From RYN-230 sp963793825 (GTDB lineage: Bacteria; Actinomycetota; Actinomycetes; Streptosporangiales; Streptosporangiaceae): 64,000 nt of DNA. The notes beneath the pieces are model-generated. The model saw only the letters and a program-made list of their open reading frames with translations, was not told where the DNA came from and did not search any database. Below are positions 40,580-48,998 of the stretch, piece by piece. How positions within the stretch are numbered: the stretch's first letter is position 1; every line of letters starts with the position of its first letter. The stretch lies in NCBI GenBank assembly GCA_963793825.1, contig CAWCBE010000015.1, forward strand, positions 175,131 through 239,130, given 5' to 3'. Both the position numbers and the translations under genes were made by a program.

Positions 40580-41970
40580 GCGACGTCGTCGTGACCATGG
40601 ACCTGCACCCCCAGCCCGCTGCCGGGCAGCCGACGCCCTGGGCGTTCCCGGTACCGGAGCGCGGCAGCCTGACCAGCGGGCTGGCCGTGCTGCGCTGCCA
40701 CCGGCCGGGGCAGCAGGTGGCGGCCGTGCAGATCTGCCTGGATATACCGCTGGACGCCGAGCCCGACGGGCTGGACGGGGTCGCCACCATCATGATGCGG
40801 GCGCTGTCCCAGGGCACCGCCCACCACACCGCCGAGGAGTTCGCTGCCGAGCTGGAGCGCTGCGGCGCGGACCTCCATGCGAGCGCGGATTACGGAGGTG
40901 CGCGGATCTGGCTTGAGGTCCCTGTGTCCCGGCTGCGCAAGGCGCTGGGACTGCTCGCCGAGGCGCTGCGGGAGCCCGCGTTCGCGGCCACCGAGGTCGA
41001 GCGGCTGGTGCGCAACCGCCTCGACGAGATCCCGCTGGAGCGGGCCAACCCGCGCCGCCGTGCGGCCAGGGAGCTGTCCCGGGAACTGTTCCCGGCCTCC
41101 TCACGGCTGTCCCGGCCGCGCCAGGGCACCGAGGACACCGTGGCCCGGATCGATACGGACAGCGTGCGCGCGTTCTACCAGGCGCATGTGCGGGCCGCCG
41201 GGAGCACCGCGGTCATCGTCGGCGACCTGACGGGCGTGGACGTGGACAGCCTGCTCGCGGACACGCTCGGCCAGTGGGCCGGTGATGCTGCCGGCCCACT
41301 CCCCGTCCCGCCGGTCACCGCCGACGACACCGGGCGGGTGGTGATCGTGGACCGGCCTGGAGCCGTCCAGACGCAGCTGCTGATCGGGCAGACCGGCCAG
41401 GACCGGCACGACCAGCGGTGGCCCGCGCTGGTGCTCGGCACCTACTGCCTGGGCGGCACGCTCACGTCCCGGCTGGACCGGGTGCTGCGCGAGGAGAAGG
41501 GCTACACCTACGGGGTGCGGGCCTTCGAGCAGGTGCTGCGGTCGCCGTCGCCGGACGGCACCGGGGGGCTGTCGGCACTGGCCATCAGCGGTTCGGTGGA
41601 CACCGCCTCCACCGGCCCGGCGCTGGGTGACCTGTGGACGGTGCTGCGCACGCTGGCCGCGGACGGGCTGACCGACGCGGAACGCGACATGGCGGTGCAG
41701 AACCTGGTGGGGGTCGCGCCGCTGCAGTACGAGAGCGCCGCGTCGGTCGCGGGCACGCTGGCCGATCAGGTCGAAGAGCATCTGCCGGACGACTATCAGG
41801 CGCAGCTGTACGCACGCCTGGCGCAGACGAGCACCAGCGAGGCGACGGCCGCCGCCGTCGCGGCGTTCCCGGAAAACCGCCTGGTCACCATCCTGGTCGG
41901 CGACGCATCCGAGATCCGGGACCCGGTGCAGGCCCTGGGGATCGGCGAGGTCAGGGTGGTCACGGACTGA
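40576..41970 (+). CDS. M16 peptidase-like partner subunit (no zinc motif)
   Basis: 464 residues of the M16 fold lacking HxxEH: the matching place reads GVATIMMRALSQGTAHHTAE. It has the usual C-terminal features QTGQDRHDQRWPALVLGTYC, LGGTLTSRLDRVLREEKGYT and YGVRAFEQV. M16B enzymes in bacteria often work as a heterodimer of a catalytic and a non-catalytic subunit, and the ATGA overlap with the HLFEH-containing gene upstream fits that. It is cytoplasmic by sequence (no signal peptide). The substrate is unknown; peptides or peptide-derived natural products are typical. Confidence 0.9.
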   Translation: MSDVVVTMDLHPQPAAGQPTPWAFPVPERGSLTSGLAVLRCHRPGQQVAAVQICLDIPLDAEPDGLDGVATIMMRALSQGTAHHTAEEFAAELERCGADLHASADYGGARIWLEVPVSRLRKALGLLAEALREPAFAATEVERLVRNRLDEIPLERANPRRRAARELSRELFPASSRLSRPRQGTEDTVARIDTDSVRAFYQAHVRAAGSTAVIVGDLTGVDVDSLLADTLGQWAGDAAGPLPVPPVTADDTGRVVIVDRPGAVQTQLLIGQTGQDRHDQRWPALVLGTYCLGGTLTSRLDRVLREEKGYTYGVRAFEQVLRSPSPDGTGGLSALAISGSVDTASTGPALGDLWTVLRTLAADGLTDAERDMAVQNLVGVAPLQYESAASVAGTLADQVEEHLPDDYQAQLYARLAQTSTSEATAAAVAAFPENRLVTILVGDASEIRDPVQALGIGEVRVVTD

Positions 41971-42084
41971 CCCGCCCGGGCCGGGCTCGGGTAACCTGCG
42001 TGCCCCGCGCCGCCGGGCCGCCGGGCCGTGATGTCGGCGAACTCGGCGCCAGAACGTTTCCGCGCTGGCTAGGATGGCCCGGTT

Positions 42085-43152
42085 ATGGGTACCGAGCAGG
42101 GGCCGACTTCCGGCCTTCCCGCAGGCACGCCCGGTGGGCTGCCCTCGCGTGGTTCCGGGCTGCCCGCACGCCGTGATTCTGGGCTGCCGTCACGTGGTGG
42201 TTCGCCGCTGCCCGCACGCGGTGATTCCCCGCTGCCCGCACGCGGCGGCTCCCCGCTGCCCGCACGCGGCGGCTCCCCGCTGCCCGCACGCGGCGGCTCC
42301 CCGCTGCCGTCGCGTGGTGGTTCCGGGCTGCCCACGCGAACCACGCGGACGCGCCCGCCCGGCCGTCACCGCAGCCCGCATCAGCTGTCGCTGCCGTCCG
42401 ACGCACCGGCCCTCGTCCTGGCCATCCCAGGTGAGCAGACCCGGGAGAGCGATGACGTGGCCGCCGGGATCATCGACGTGGCCAGCCAGTCCTGCCCAGG
42501 CGTGACGGTCCGGGGCGGCTACCTGGAGGGCAGCGGGGACAGCCTCGCGTCGGTGCTGGCCGAGTGCCCTCTCCTGGATGGCCGCCCCGCCGCTGTGGTG
42601 GTCCCGCTGCTGATCTGCCCGGACCCGGAGGTGGACGCCGCGGTCGCCGCCGCCATCGCCGCCGCACCGGTGCCCGCCTTGCGCGGGGCGCCCCTCGGCG
42701 TGCACCCGCTGCTGGCCGGGGCGTTGCACGCCCGGCTAGCCGAATCCGGCCTGGCGCGCAGCGACCGGATTGGCCGCATCAGCATCGTCACCACGGCCGC
42801 GGAGGGCATCCTGGTCGCCGCCATCGGTGAGGATGCCGTGGCCATGGCCGGAACTGTCGCGGTGCTGCTGGCCGCGCGGCTGGCCGTCCCGGTCGCGGCC
42901 GCGTCGCTCGGCGACGCCACCACCATTCGCGATGCCGCCGGCCGTCTGCTGGACGCGGGCGTGAGCGGGCTCGCCCTGTCGCCGTGCGTCGTCGGCCCGG
43001 AGATCGCCGGCCTGGATCTCGATGCCGTGGCTGGGGCCATCGGCATGCGGACCGCCCGTCCGCTGGGCGCGCAGACCGCGGTCGGTCAGCTCGCCGCCGT
43101 CCGCTACGGGGCGGCCTTGCAGGACCCGCAGCTAGTGGGCAGGTCCGGCTAA
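42085..43152 (+). CDS. CbiX/SirB-like protein with repetitive N-terminus
   Basis: 355 residues. The first 100 are repeats of the 8-residue unit SPLPARGG, encoded by a 24-bp tandem repeat, then a basic stretch. The remaining part resembles the sirohydrochlorin chelatase (CbiX) fold: ALVLAIPGEQTRESDDVAAG, VTVRGGYLEGSGDSLASVLA, AAVVVPLLICPDPEVDAAVA, and a second half with similar order. The His-containing HGS and GxH motifs that bind metal in true chelatases are not seen (IPGE and CPDPE instead), so catalysis is doubtful. ATG 42085 has no strong ribosome site. It follows the M16 pair by 114 bp. Confidence 0.7.
   Translation: MGTEQGPTSGLPAGTPGGLPSRGSGLPARRDSGLPSRGGSPLPARGDSPLPARGGSPLPARGGSPLPARGGSPLPSRGGSGLPTRTTRTRPPGRHRSPHQLSLPSDAPALVLAIPGEQTRESDDVAAGIIDVASQSCPGVTVRGGYLEGSGDSLASVLAECPLLDGRPAAVVVPLLICPDPEVDAAVAAAIAAAPVPALRGAPLGVHPLLAGALHARLAESGLARSDRIGRISIVTTAAEGILVAAIGEDAVAMAGTVAVLLAARLAVPVAAASLGDATTIRDAAGRLLDAGVSGLALSPCVVGPEIAGLDLDAVAGAIGMRTARPLGAQTAVGQLAAVRYGAALQDPQLVGRSG
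42150..42335. repeat. 24-bp in-frame tandem repeat
   Basis: About seven units with consensus close to CCGCTGCCCGCACGCGGCGG plus 4 nt; the middle three are nearly identical. They encode Ser-Pro-Leu-Pro-Ala-Arg-Gly-Gly. The outer units are degenerate (gtcacgtggtggttccgggc type). Confidence 0.75.
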
Positions 43153-43175
43153 ACCAGGCAGACACGCCGGCCCGG

Positions 43176-44009
43176 CTACCCGGAGGTGGGGTACCCGGCC
43201 ACCCTGAGCTGCGGATGCGGTAGCGGCAGGACACCCGCGGCAGGCGTTCCACCGGGGGCCGGGACGTCCCGGGTCGCCTGGATGGCCCGGTACACCAGCC
43301 GGGCGTAGACCAGGGTGCCCGGGATGATCGGGTGCACGTGATCGGGCCACAGCAGGTTCATCCGGTTCTTAATGGTGTCGAACCAGTCGGCGGGCACTAC
43401 GCCCGGATGGGCCCGGATGAACGCGGCCTCGGTGGCGTTGACCTGCTTGCTCCAGCTGTCCGGCACGTAGGTGTTGATGAGCACCAGCCGGCGCTGCGGG
43501 CCGAGGATCTGCATCAGCTCGTTGAGCTGGCCGGTGCTGACCAGGTAGTTGGTGCCCAGCCCGACCACGACCACGGGGCGGAGCCGCCCGGTGGCCGCGA
43601 GCCTGTGCAGGATGGCCAGGCCGGCGGGCATCTCCCGGTCCGGCTTGGCGTCGATGTAGATGCCGGGCAGCGCGGCCTGCAGGGCCATGGCACTGGCCGC
43701 CATGACGGAGTCACCGACCGCGGTGACCATCCGGCCCGTCACGGCCTGCTGGGAGGCCTGTGGCGCGGGCGTGGCCGCACCGCCGGTGCTGGCCGGCGAC
43801 GGATCCGCCCGGGTGGAGGCGCTGATCCGCTCACCCCGGGCGATCTGCCTCTGCATGCCGGCGAGGGTGGATGGTGACCGGAATGCCGCACACCCGGCCA
43901 GTGACGCACCGGCGAGCACGGCCGCCGTCCCGAGCAGCAGGGCAGCCCGGCCCGGTGGCCGGCGCCGCACCGGGCGGCCGGAGCCGGCCAGTGCCGTCAC
44001 GCATTCCAC
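43176..44009 (-). CDS. SGNH/GDSL-like secreted lipoprotein
   Basis: 277 residues from GTG 44009. It has a basic start, a hydrophobic stretch and a lipobox ending ASLAGC, so it is lipid-anchored outside. The domain begins MVTAVGDSVMAASAMAL (block I with the Ser nucleophile) and continues PVVVVGLGTNYLVSTGQL (Asn/Gly block) and LLWPDHVHPIIPGTLVYA, with the D-x-x-H pair of block V. This matches the SGNH part found fused to acyltransferase-3 proteins, so O-acetyl transfer or removal on a surface glycan is plausible. The frame is open to 44147, but those extra residues give no signal peptide; GTG 44000 and 44087 are alternatives. Only 23 bp separate it from the convergent CbiX-like gene. Confidence 0.82.
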   Translation of the reverse strand: MECVTALAGSGRPVRRRPPGRAALLLGTAAVLAGASLAGCAAFRSPSTLAGMQRQIARGERISASTRADPSPASTGGAATPAPQASQQAVTGRMVTAVGDSVMAASAMALQAALPGIYIDAKPDREMPAGLAILHRLAATGRLRPVVVVGLGTNYLVSTGQLNELMQILGPQRRLVLINTYVPDSWSKQVNATEAAFIRAHPGVVPADWFDTIKNRMNLLWPDHVHPIIPGTLVYARLVYRAIQATRDVPAPGGTPAAGVLPLPHPQLRVAGYPTSG

Positions 44010-44345
44010 GGTTCGCCCCGGTTGCTGCCTCTCGTCAGCAGACCCGGCGGCTCGTTCCTTTAGCAATTTCTTGTCCCCCCGGTTCACTGCACTCTTTCTC
44101 GCCACCCCGGGGCAAAGGCAAACACCGCAGGTGTAAATAGCCGGCACGACGGCGTTGTGGCTGACCTGCCATAATGCCCGGTGTTATCCGTTACATGACC
44201 CCCGCGCCCCAACCGGCTTCCCGGGCCGCCCAGCCGGTCGCCGAAGCGGGCCGCTGAAATTGCTGGCGACCGGGCCGTGTAATTACCGGAATGCCGGGAA
44301 GCTATATGTCATTGCTTACAGCAATGACGGCAGCCAAAGGCGAAT

Positions 44346-44516
44346 TTATGCGTAGCGGTCGACCAGGAACTCAGCCCCGCCGGCGCGGCCCTCGCTCACG
44401 AACGTGGCGTAAGCAGGTTCGCGCAGCATGCGGGTGAGGCCTGGGCCGAGCGCCGGGCCGGGCGGGATGGCGCAGCTGCGGGACTGGGCCGGCACGGAGC
44501 CGGTCACGACGTTCAC
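44346..44516 (-). CDS. Short open frame, possible small protein or gene remnant
   Basis: From GTG 44516 a 56-residue frame ends TRMLREPAYATFVSEGRAGG then AEFLVDRYA and stop. The composition looks coding, but there is no ribosome site and no recognised family. It may be the 3' end of a lost gene. The rest of 44010-44609 (including the AT-richer 44260-44350) shows no other gene; it should carry the promoters of the flanking lipoprotein and MFS genes. Confidence 0.25.
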   Translation of the reverse strand: MNVVTGSVPAQSRSCAIPPGPALGPGLTRMLREPAYATFVSEGRAGGAEFLVDRYA

Positions 44517-44609
44517 CCGCTGAGCACGGCCAGCGTCCCGGCGCCGGGGCGATACATGCCAGACTGGGCGAGATGCGCGAAGCAGGTGGTCGTCCCGGGA
44601 TGCCGAATC

Positions 44610-45869
44610 ATGATCGTTGATCCCGTTCCGGCAGCCGCCCGGCTGGCCGCCGACCGGCAGGTCAGGAGGGCCAGGAACGCGGTCTACGTGGTATTCACCG
44701 CGTCGGGCTTCGAGTTCGCCAGCTGGGCGTCGCGCATCCCGCAGGTCCGCGCCGAGCTGCGGGTGACCCCGGGGACACTGGGGCTCATCCTGCTGTCCAT
44801 CGCGGTCGGCTCGGCGATGGCCATCCCGCTGTCCGGCATGGTCATCGCGAGAGCGGGCGAAGCGCGCACGGTGGCCGCCAGCGCGCTGCTGTCAGCGGCC
44901 GGGCTGGGCATCGTGGCGGTCGGCTACACCCGCGGCGTGCTGCCGGTGGTGGCCGGCCTGTTCGTGCTGGGCTTCGGCGCCGGCGCCTGGGATGTCGCCA
45001 TGAACGTGCAGGGCGCCGCGGTCGAGCAGGCCATCGGCCGGGCCATCATGCCGCGGTTTCATGCCGGGTGGAGCGTCGGCACGGTGGCCGGGGCGGTGGC
45101 CGGGACGGCACTGGTCGCGCTCGGCGTCCCGGTCACCGCGCACCTGCTCGCGGCGGCGCTGGGCATCGCCGTCGCCGTGCCGGCCGCCACCCGGGGCTTC
45201 CTGCCCGCCGGGCACGCCATGGCCGCGGCCGGGACAGCCTCCGGGCCGGCCCCGAGGCGCCATCCGCTGGCGGCCTGGACAGAGCCGCGGACCCTGCTCA
45301 TCGGCGTCCTCGTGCTGTGCATGACCGTGATCGAGGGCAGCGGCAACGACTGGCTCAGCCTCGGTGTCATCGGCCGCTTCCGCGCCTCGCCGGTGGTCGG
45401 CACGGCCACGTTCGCGATCTTTCTCAGCGCGATGACGGCTGGCCGCTGGTTCGGCCCCCGGTATGTCAACCGGTACGGCCGGGTCCGGGTGCTGCGGGCC
45501 GGGGCCGTCACCGCGCTGGCCGGGCTGCTCGTCATCGGCTTCAGTCCCGCCCTGCCCGCTGTCATGGCCGGGGCCGTGCTCATGGGGCTCGGCACCGCGC
45601 TCGGCTTCCCGGTCGGGATGAGCGCGGCGGCCGATGATCCCCGGTACGCGCCTGCGCGGGTGTCCACGGTCGCGTCGCTCGGCTACGTGGCCTTCCTGGC
45701 CGGGCCGCCGGCCATCGGCTTCCTCGCCGACCAGCTCGGCGTGCTGCATGCGGTATCCGCGGCCGGCATCCTGATGGCCGTCGCCTTCGTGGCCTGCCGG
45801 GCCACCGCGCCACTCGACCCCGGCCGGACCGGAGCAGGCACCATGCCCGGCGGCCCGGGTGGCCCGTGA
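44610..45869 (+). CDS. MFS transporter
   Basis: A 419-residue major facilitator with about 12 membrane segments. It resembles the YbjJ-like group: YVVFTASGFEFASWASRIPQ in the first span and loop, LGFGAGAWDVAMNVQGAAVE and PRFHAGWSVGTVAGAV, then a second half starting LIGVLVLCMTVIEGSGNDWL. The cargo is unknown, perhaps sugars or drugs. ATG 44610 gives a short cytoplasmic start; ATG 44556 adds 18 residues without conservation. It stands alone, convergent with the RibD-like pair. Confidence 0.88.
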   Translation: MIVDPVPAAARLAADRQVRRARNAVYVVFTASGFEFASWASRIPQVRAELRVTPGTLGLILLSIAVGSAMAIPLSGMVIARAGEARTVAASALLSAAGLGIVAVGYTRGVLPVVAGLFVLGFGAGAWDVAMNVQGAAVEQAIGRAIMPRFHAGWSVGTVAGAVAGTALVALGVPVTAHLLAAALGIAVAVPAATRGFLPAGHAMAAAGTASGPAPRRHPLAAWTEPRTLLIGVLVLCMTVIEGSGNDWLSLGVIGRFRASPVVGTATFAIFLSAMTAGRWFGPRYVNRYGRVRVLRAGAVTALAGLLVIGFSPALPAVMAGAVLMGLGTALGFPVGMSAAADDPRYAPARVSTVASLGYVAFLAGPPAIGFLADQLGVLHAVSAAGILMAVAFVACRATAPLDPGRTGAGTMPGGPGGP

Positions 45870-45925
45870 CGCCAGTGCGGCAGCGTGGCCGGCCAGTCGC
45901 GACGGCATGCCCGGCCGGGACGGCG

Positions 45926-46507
45926 TCAGCCGCCTAGTACGCCGGCGTTCACCGCCCGGGCCTCATCGGCCAGGTCCGCGGCCTCAGCCACGCTCACGCC
46001 CGCCCCGCGCAGCAGGTCCGCTCCGCCCCCGGGGGCGAAGACCGGCGGTTCCAGCCAGGCGATAACCACCCGGGGGATTCCCGCGGCGAGAATAAGCTCA
46101 GCGCACGGCCGGGGCCGTGAGGCGCGGAACCGGCACGGCTCCAGCGAGCTGTACAGGGTGGCGCCGGCCAGCCGGGGATCACCATCCTCCAGCCGCGCCA
46201 GGGCGGCCTCCTCAGCGTGGTCATGCGGATCATGCTGGCGCGAGTACCCGGCCGCCAGTTCGGTTCCCCCGGCGCTGACGATCACCGCGCCCACGCTGAA
46301 CGCGGACTGGGATGGCGGGCAGCGCCGGGACAGCGCGATGGCCCGGCGCAGCCAGTGCCGGTCGGCCTCGGTCACCTCCGGCCCGGTCCCGGGGATCCCG
46401 CCCTCCGGCGGCGGGCCCCCATCCGGCGGCGGGCCCCCATCCGGCAGCGGGCCCGCATCCGGCGGCGAGCCCCTCTCTGCCGCCGGACCGGGCCCTGGCT
46501 CAGCCAC
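45926..46507 (-). CDS. RibD-type deaminase domain protein
   Basis: 193 residues of the cytidine/RibD deaminase fold. The zinc site is HAEEAALARLEDGDP together with SLEPCRFRASRPRPCAEL (His, catalytic Glu and two Cys). In riboflavin synthesis this half of RibD deaminates the diaminohydroxy-pyrimidinone phosphate. Here it is a separate protein directly after the reductase half, with an 8-base overlap (GTGGCTGA at 46507-46500). The N-terminal 40 residues are a Pro/Gly/Asp repeat (PDGGPPPDGGPPPEGG) from an 18-bp tandem repeat at about 46404-46470. Other riboflavin genes are not nearby, so a related pathway is also possible. Confidence 0.85.
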   Translation of the reverse strand: MAEPGPGPAAERGSPPDAGPLPDGGPPPDGGPPPEGGIPGTGPEVTEADRHWLRRAIALSRRCPPSQSAFSVGAVIVSAGGTELAAGYSRQHDPHDHAEEAALARLEDGDPRLAGATLYSSLEPCRFRASRPRPCAELILAAGIPRVVIAWLEPPVFAPGGGADLLRGAGVSVAEAADLADEARAVNAGVLGG

Positions 46508-47252
46508 CGGCCACCCCCCGCACCCCCGCCGCCGGGACGGGCCGCTCCGGGGTGCCCGCGCTCAGGTAGCGCAGCAGCACGACCTCGCCGACCGGCCGCG
46601 CCTCGGCCAGGGTCAGCCGGCCCGGCGGGTAGCGGCCCGGGCCGGCGAACCGGGGGGCGGCCGGATCACCGACGAAGAACGGGGCGATGACCAGGTGCAG
46701 TTCGTCCACCAGACCGCCGGCCAGGAACTCGCTGCCGAGGCGGGCCCCGCCCTCTACCAGCAAGCGGCCCACGCCCCGACCGGACAGGCCGGCCAGCGCG
46801 ACCTCGAGGCGTGGCGGGTCCCCGGCGTCGGCGATCTCGGCCAGCCCGCGTAGCCGGGCCCGCAGCGCGGGGACAGCCGGCGTGGCCGCGTAGACCAGCC
46901 GCTCGGCGGGCGTACCGTCGGCAGCCGCGGGGGTGCCATGCCCGTCACGGGTGAAGAAGCGGGCCCCGGGGTCGAGGTCGCCGCTTACGGTGACCGTCAC
47001 CCCCGCGGGATGCTCCGGGAGCCCGCGGGCAAGCCGGTCCGCGCGGCGCTCGGCCGAGCGGATGAGCAGCCTGGGGTCGTCACGGCGGATCGTGCCCGCG
47101 CCGACGAGAATGGCATCCGCCGCAGCTCGTTCTGCATCGACCCGGTCCAGATCCGCTTCCCCGGACAGCACCAGCCGGGACGGCCCGGCCGAGTCCAGGC
47201 AGCCGTCCAGTGAGATGGCACAGCTGAGCACGGTGTAGGGACGTTCGGTCAT
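46500..47252 (-). CDS. RibD C-terminal (pyrimidine) reductase
   Basis: 250 residues with the dihydrofolate-reductase-like fold of RibD-C: MTERPYTVLSCAISLDGCLD, LVLSGEADLDRVDAERAAAD, AILVGAGTIRRDDPRLLIRS and GRGVGRLLVEGGARLGSEFL. It would reduce the ribosylamino-uracil intermediate with NADPH. ATG 47252 has GGAGGG 5 nt upstream; the longer frame to 47387 adds unconserved residues. Split deaminase and reductase proteins in one operon replace the usual fused RibD. Confidence 0.9.
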   Translation of the reverse strand: MTERPYTVLSCAISLDGCLDSAGPSRLVLSGEADLDRVDAERAAADAILVGAGTIRRDDPRLLIRSAERRADRLARGLPEHPAGVTVTVSGDLDPGARFFTRDGHGTPAAADGTPAERLVYAATPAVPALRARLRGLAEIADAGDPPRLEVALAGLSGRGVGRLLVEGGARLGSEFLAGGLVDELHLVIAPFFVGDPAAPRFAGPGRYPPGRLTLAEARPVGEVVLLRYLSAGTPERPVPAAGVRGVAGG

Positions 47253-47470
47253 CACGACCCTCCGGTGCTGCCGCGGTGCCCGCGGTGCGGACGCCCGCCC
47301 GCGCGGCCGGGCGTCGGTACCCGGGCCCGGCCCATGCCCATCCAACGCTACCTGGGCCGCCACCGGCGGTGATTTACTGTCACGCAAAGGCCGCGATCAT
47401 CGCGAAACGGCGGATCGCGGGCGCCCGGACCGGGCGCCGGCACACGACGCTCAAGGTGACGGTGAATCTG

Positions 47471-48985
47471 ATGGACACATCAGTGTGGACCTACGATCAG
47501 GAATGGGCGGCCGAGACCCTCGAGTCGGTCAATCCGGCGACGTCCGAGGTCATCGCCACCTTCCCGGTGCACGGGCCCACCGAGGTCGGCGCGGCCGTGC
47601 AGCGGGCCCGCGAGGCGGCCGCGTGGTGGGCCGGGCTGGGCTACGCCCAGCGCCAGACCCGGCTGCTGGCCTGGAAATCCCATCTCACCCGGTACCTGGC
47701 CCGGCTGGCGGAACTGGTGCACACCGAGACCGGCAAGCCACTCGCCGATGCCCAGCTGGAGATCCTGCTGGCCATCGTGCACATCGACTGGGCCGCCAAG
47801 CATGCCCGGAAGGTGCTCGCCCCCCGACGGGTGCGCAGCGGCCTGATCGCCCTCAACCAGGCCTCCGTCCTGGAGTACCAGCCGCTCGGCGTGGTCGGCG
47901 TGATCGGCCCGTGGAACTACCCGGTTTTTACCCCGGTCGGCTCCATCGCCTACGCGCTGGCCGCCGGGAACGCCGTGGTGTTCAAGCCGAGCGAGCTCAC
48001 CCCGGCGGTCGGCGGCTGGCTGGTCAGCTCATTGCGCCAGGTGGTGCCCGAGCAGCCGGTGCTGCAACTGGTGACCGGCGGCGGCGGGACCGGCCAGGCC
48101 CTGGCCCTCAGCGGCGTGGACAAGATCGCTTTTACCGGGTCGGCCGCCACCGCCAAGAAGGTGATGGCCGCCTGCGCGGAGAACCTGACCCCGCTGGTGG
48201 CCGAGTGCGGCGGCAAGGACGCGCTGCTGGTCGGCGCCGATGCCGACCTGGACGCGGCCGCGGACGCCGCCGCCTGGGGCGGCCTGTCCAACGCCGGCCA
48301 GACCTGCGTGGGCATCGAGCGGGTTTACGTGGCCGAGGAGGTGTACCACTCGTTCCTGGAGAAGCTGGCCGAGCGGGCCGCCGCGGCACGGCCCGGCGAT
48401 GACCGTGAGGCCGACTACGGGCCGATCACGATGCCCGCCCAGGTCGAGATCATCGAGCGGCACATCGCGGACGCGCTGGCCCGCGGCGGCCGCCCGATGG
48501 TGGGCGGGCTGGCCAGCGTGCGCCGGCCGTACGTGGGGCCGGTGGTCCTGGCCGACGTCCCCGAGGAGAGCCGGGCGGTGACCGAGGAGACGTTCGGGCC
48601 CACCCTGACCGTGAGCCCGGTCCGAGACCTCGAGGAGGGCGTCCGCCGGGCCAACAACAGCAGTTACGCGCTCGGCTCGGCGGTGTTCAGCAAGGACGGC
48701 AAGCGGGCCATGGCCGCCGCCCGGTCCCTGCGCAGCGGCATGACCTCGGTCAACTCGGTGATCGGGTTCGCCAGCGTGCCGGCCCTGCCGTTCGGGGGCA
48801 GCGGTGACTCCGGTTTCGGCCGGATTCACGGCGCAGACGGCCTGCGCGAGTTCTCCCGGGCCAAGGCGATCACCCGGCAGCGGATGCGCCCGTTGGCCGA
48901 CCTGACCACGCTGCGCCGCAGCGACAAGGACATGAACCGGGTCCTCCAGCTGGTCACGCTGCTGCACGGCAAGCGCTACCGCTGA
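47471..48985 (+). CDS. Aldehyde dehydrogenase family protein
   Basis: A 504-residue NAD(P)-dependent aldehyde dehydrogenase. Key parts: VIGPWNYPVFTPVGSIAYAL, NAVVFKPSELTP, IAFTGSAATAKKVM (cofactor loop), catalytic Glu in PLVAECGGKDALLV, catalytic Cys in SNAGQTCVGIERVYV, and ETFGPTLTV. The substrate is unclear; it resembles succinate-semialdehyde/betaine-type enzymes. ATG 47471 has GGTGA 5 nt before it; GTG 47456 is in frame. It is convergent, 13 bp from the GMC oxidoreductase gene, which could make the aldehyde it oxidises. Confidence 0.92.
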   Translation: MDTSVWTYDQEWAAETLESVNPATSEVIATFPVHGPTEVGAAVQRAREAAAWWAGLGYAQRQTRLLAWKSHLTRYLARLAELVHTETGKPLADAQLEILLAIVHIDWAAKHARKVLAPRRVRSGLIALNQASVLEYQPLGVVGVIGPWNYPVFTPVGSIAYALAAGNAVVFKPSELTPAVGGWLVSSLRQVVPEQPVLQLVTGGGGTGQALALSGVDKIAFTGSAATAKKVMAACAENLTPLVAECGGKDALLVGADADLDAAADAAAWGGLSNAGQTCVGIERVYVAEEVYHSFLEKLAERAAAARPGDDREADYGPITMPAQVEIIERHIADALARGGRPMVGGLASVRRPYVGPVVLADVPEESRAVTEETFGPTLTVSPVRDLEEGVRRANNSSYALGSAVFSKDGKRAMAAARSLRSGMTSVNSVIGFASVPALPFGGSGDSGFGRIHGADGLREFSRAKAITRQRMRPLADLTTLRRSDKDMNRVLQLVTLLHGKRYR

Positions 48986-48998
48986 CCGGCTCGCGGCG

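Noticed and set aside
44155..44355. 66-residue plus-strand frame in the gap before the MFS gene
   Set aside because: No ribosome site, no recognisable motif, and its start lies in the likely promoter region of the lipoprotein gene.
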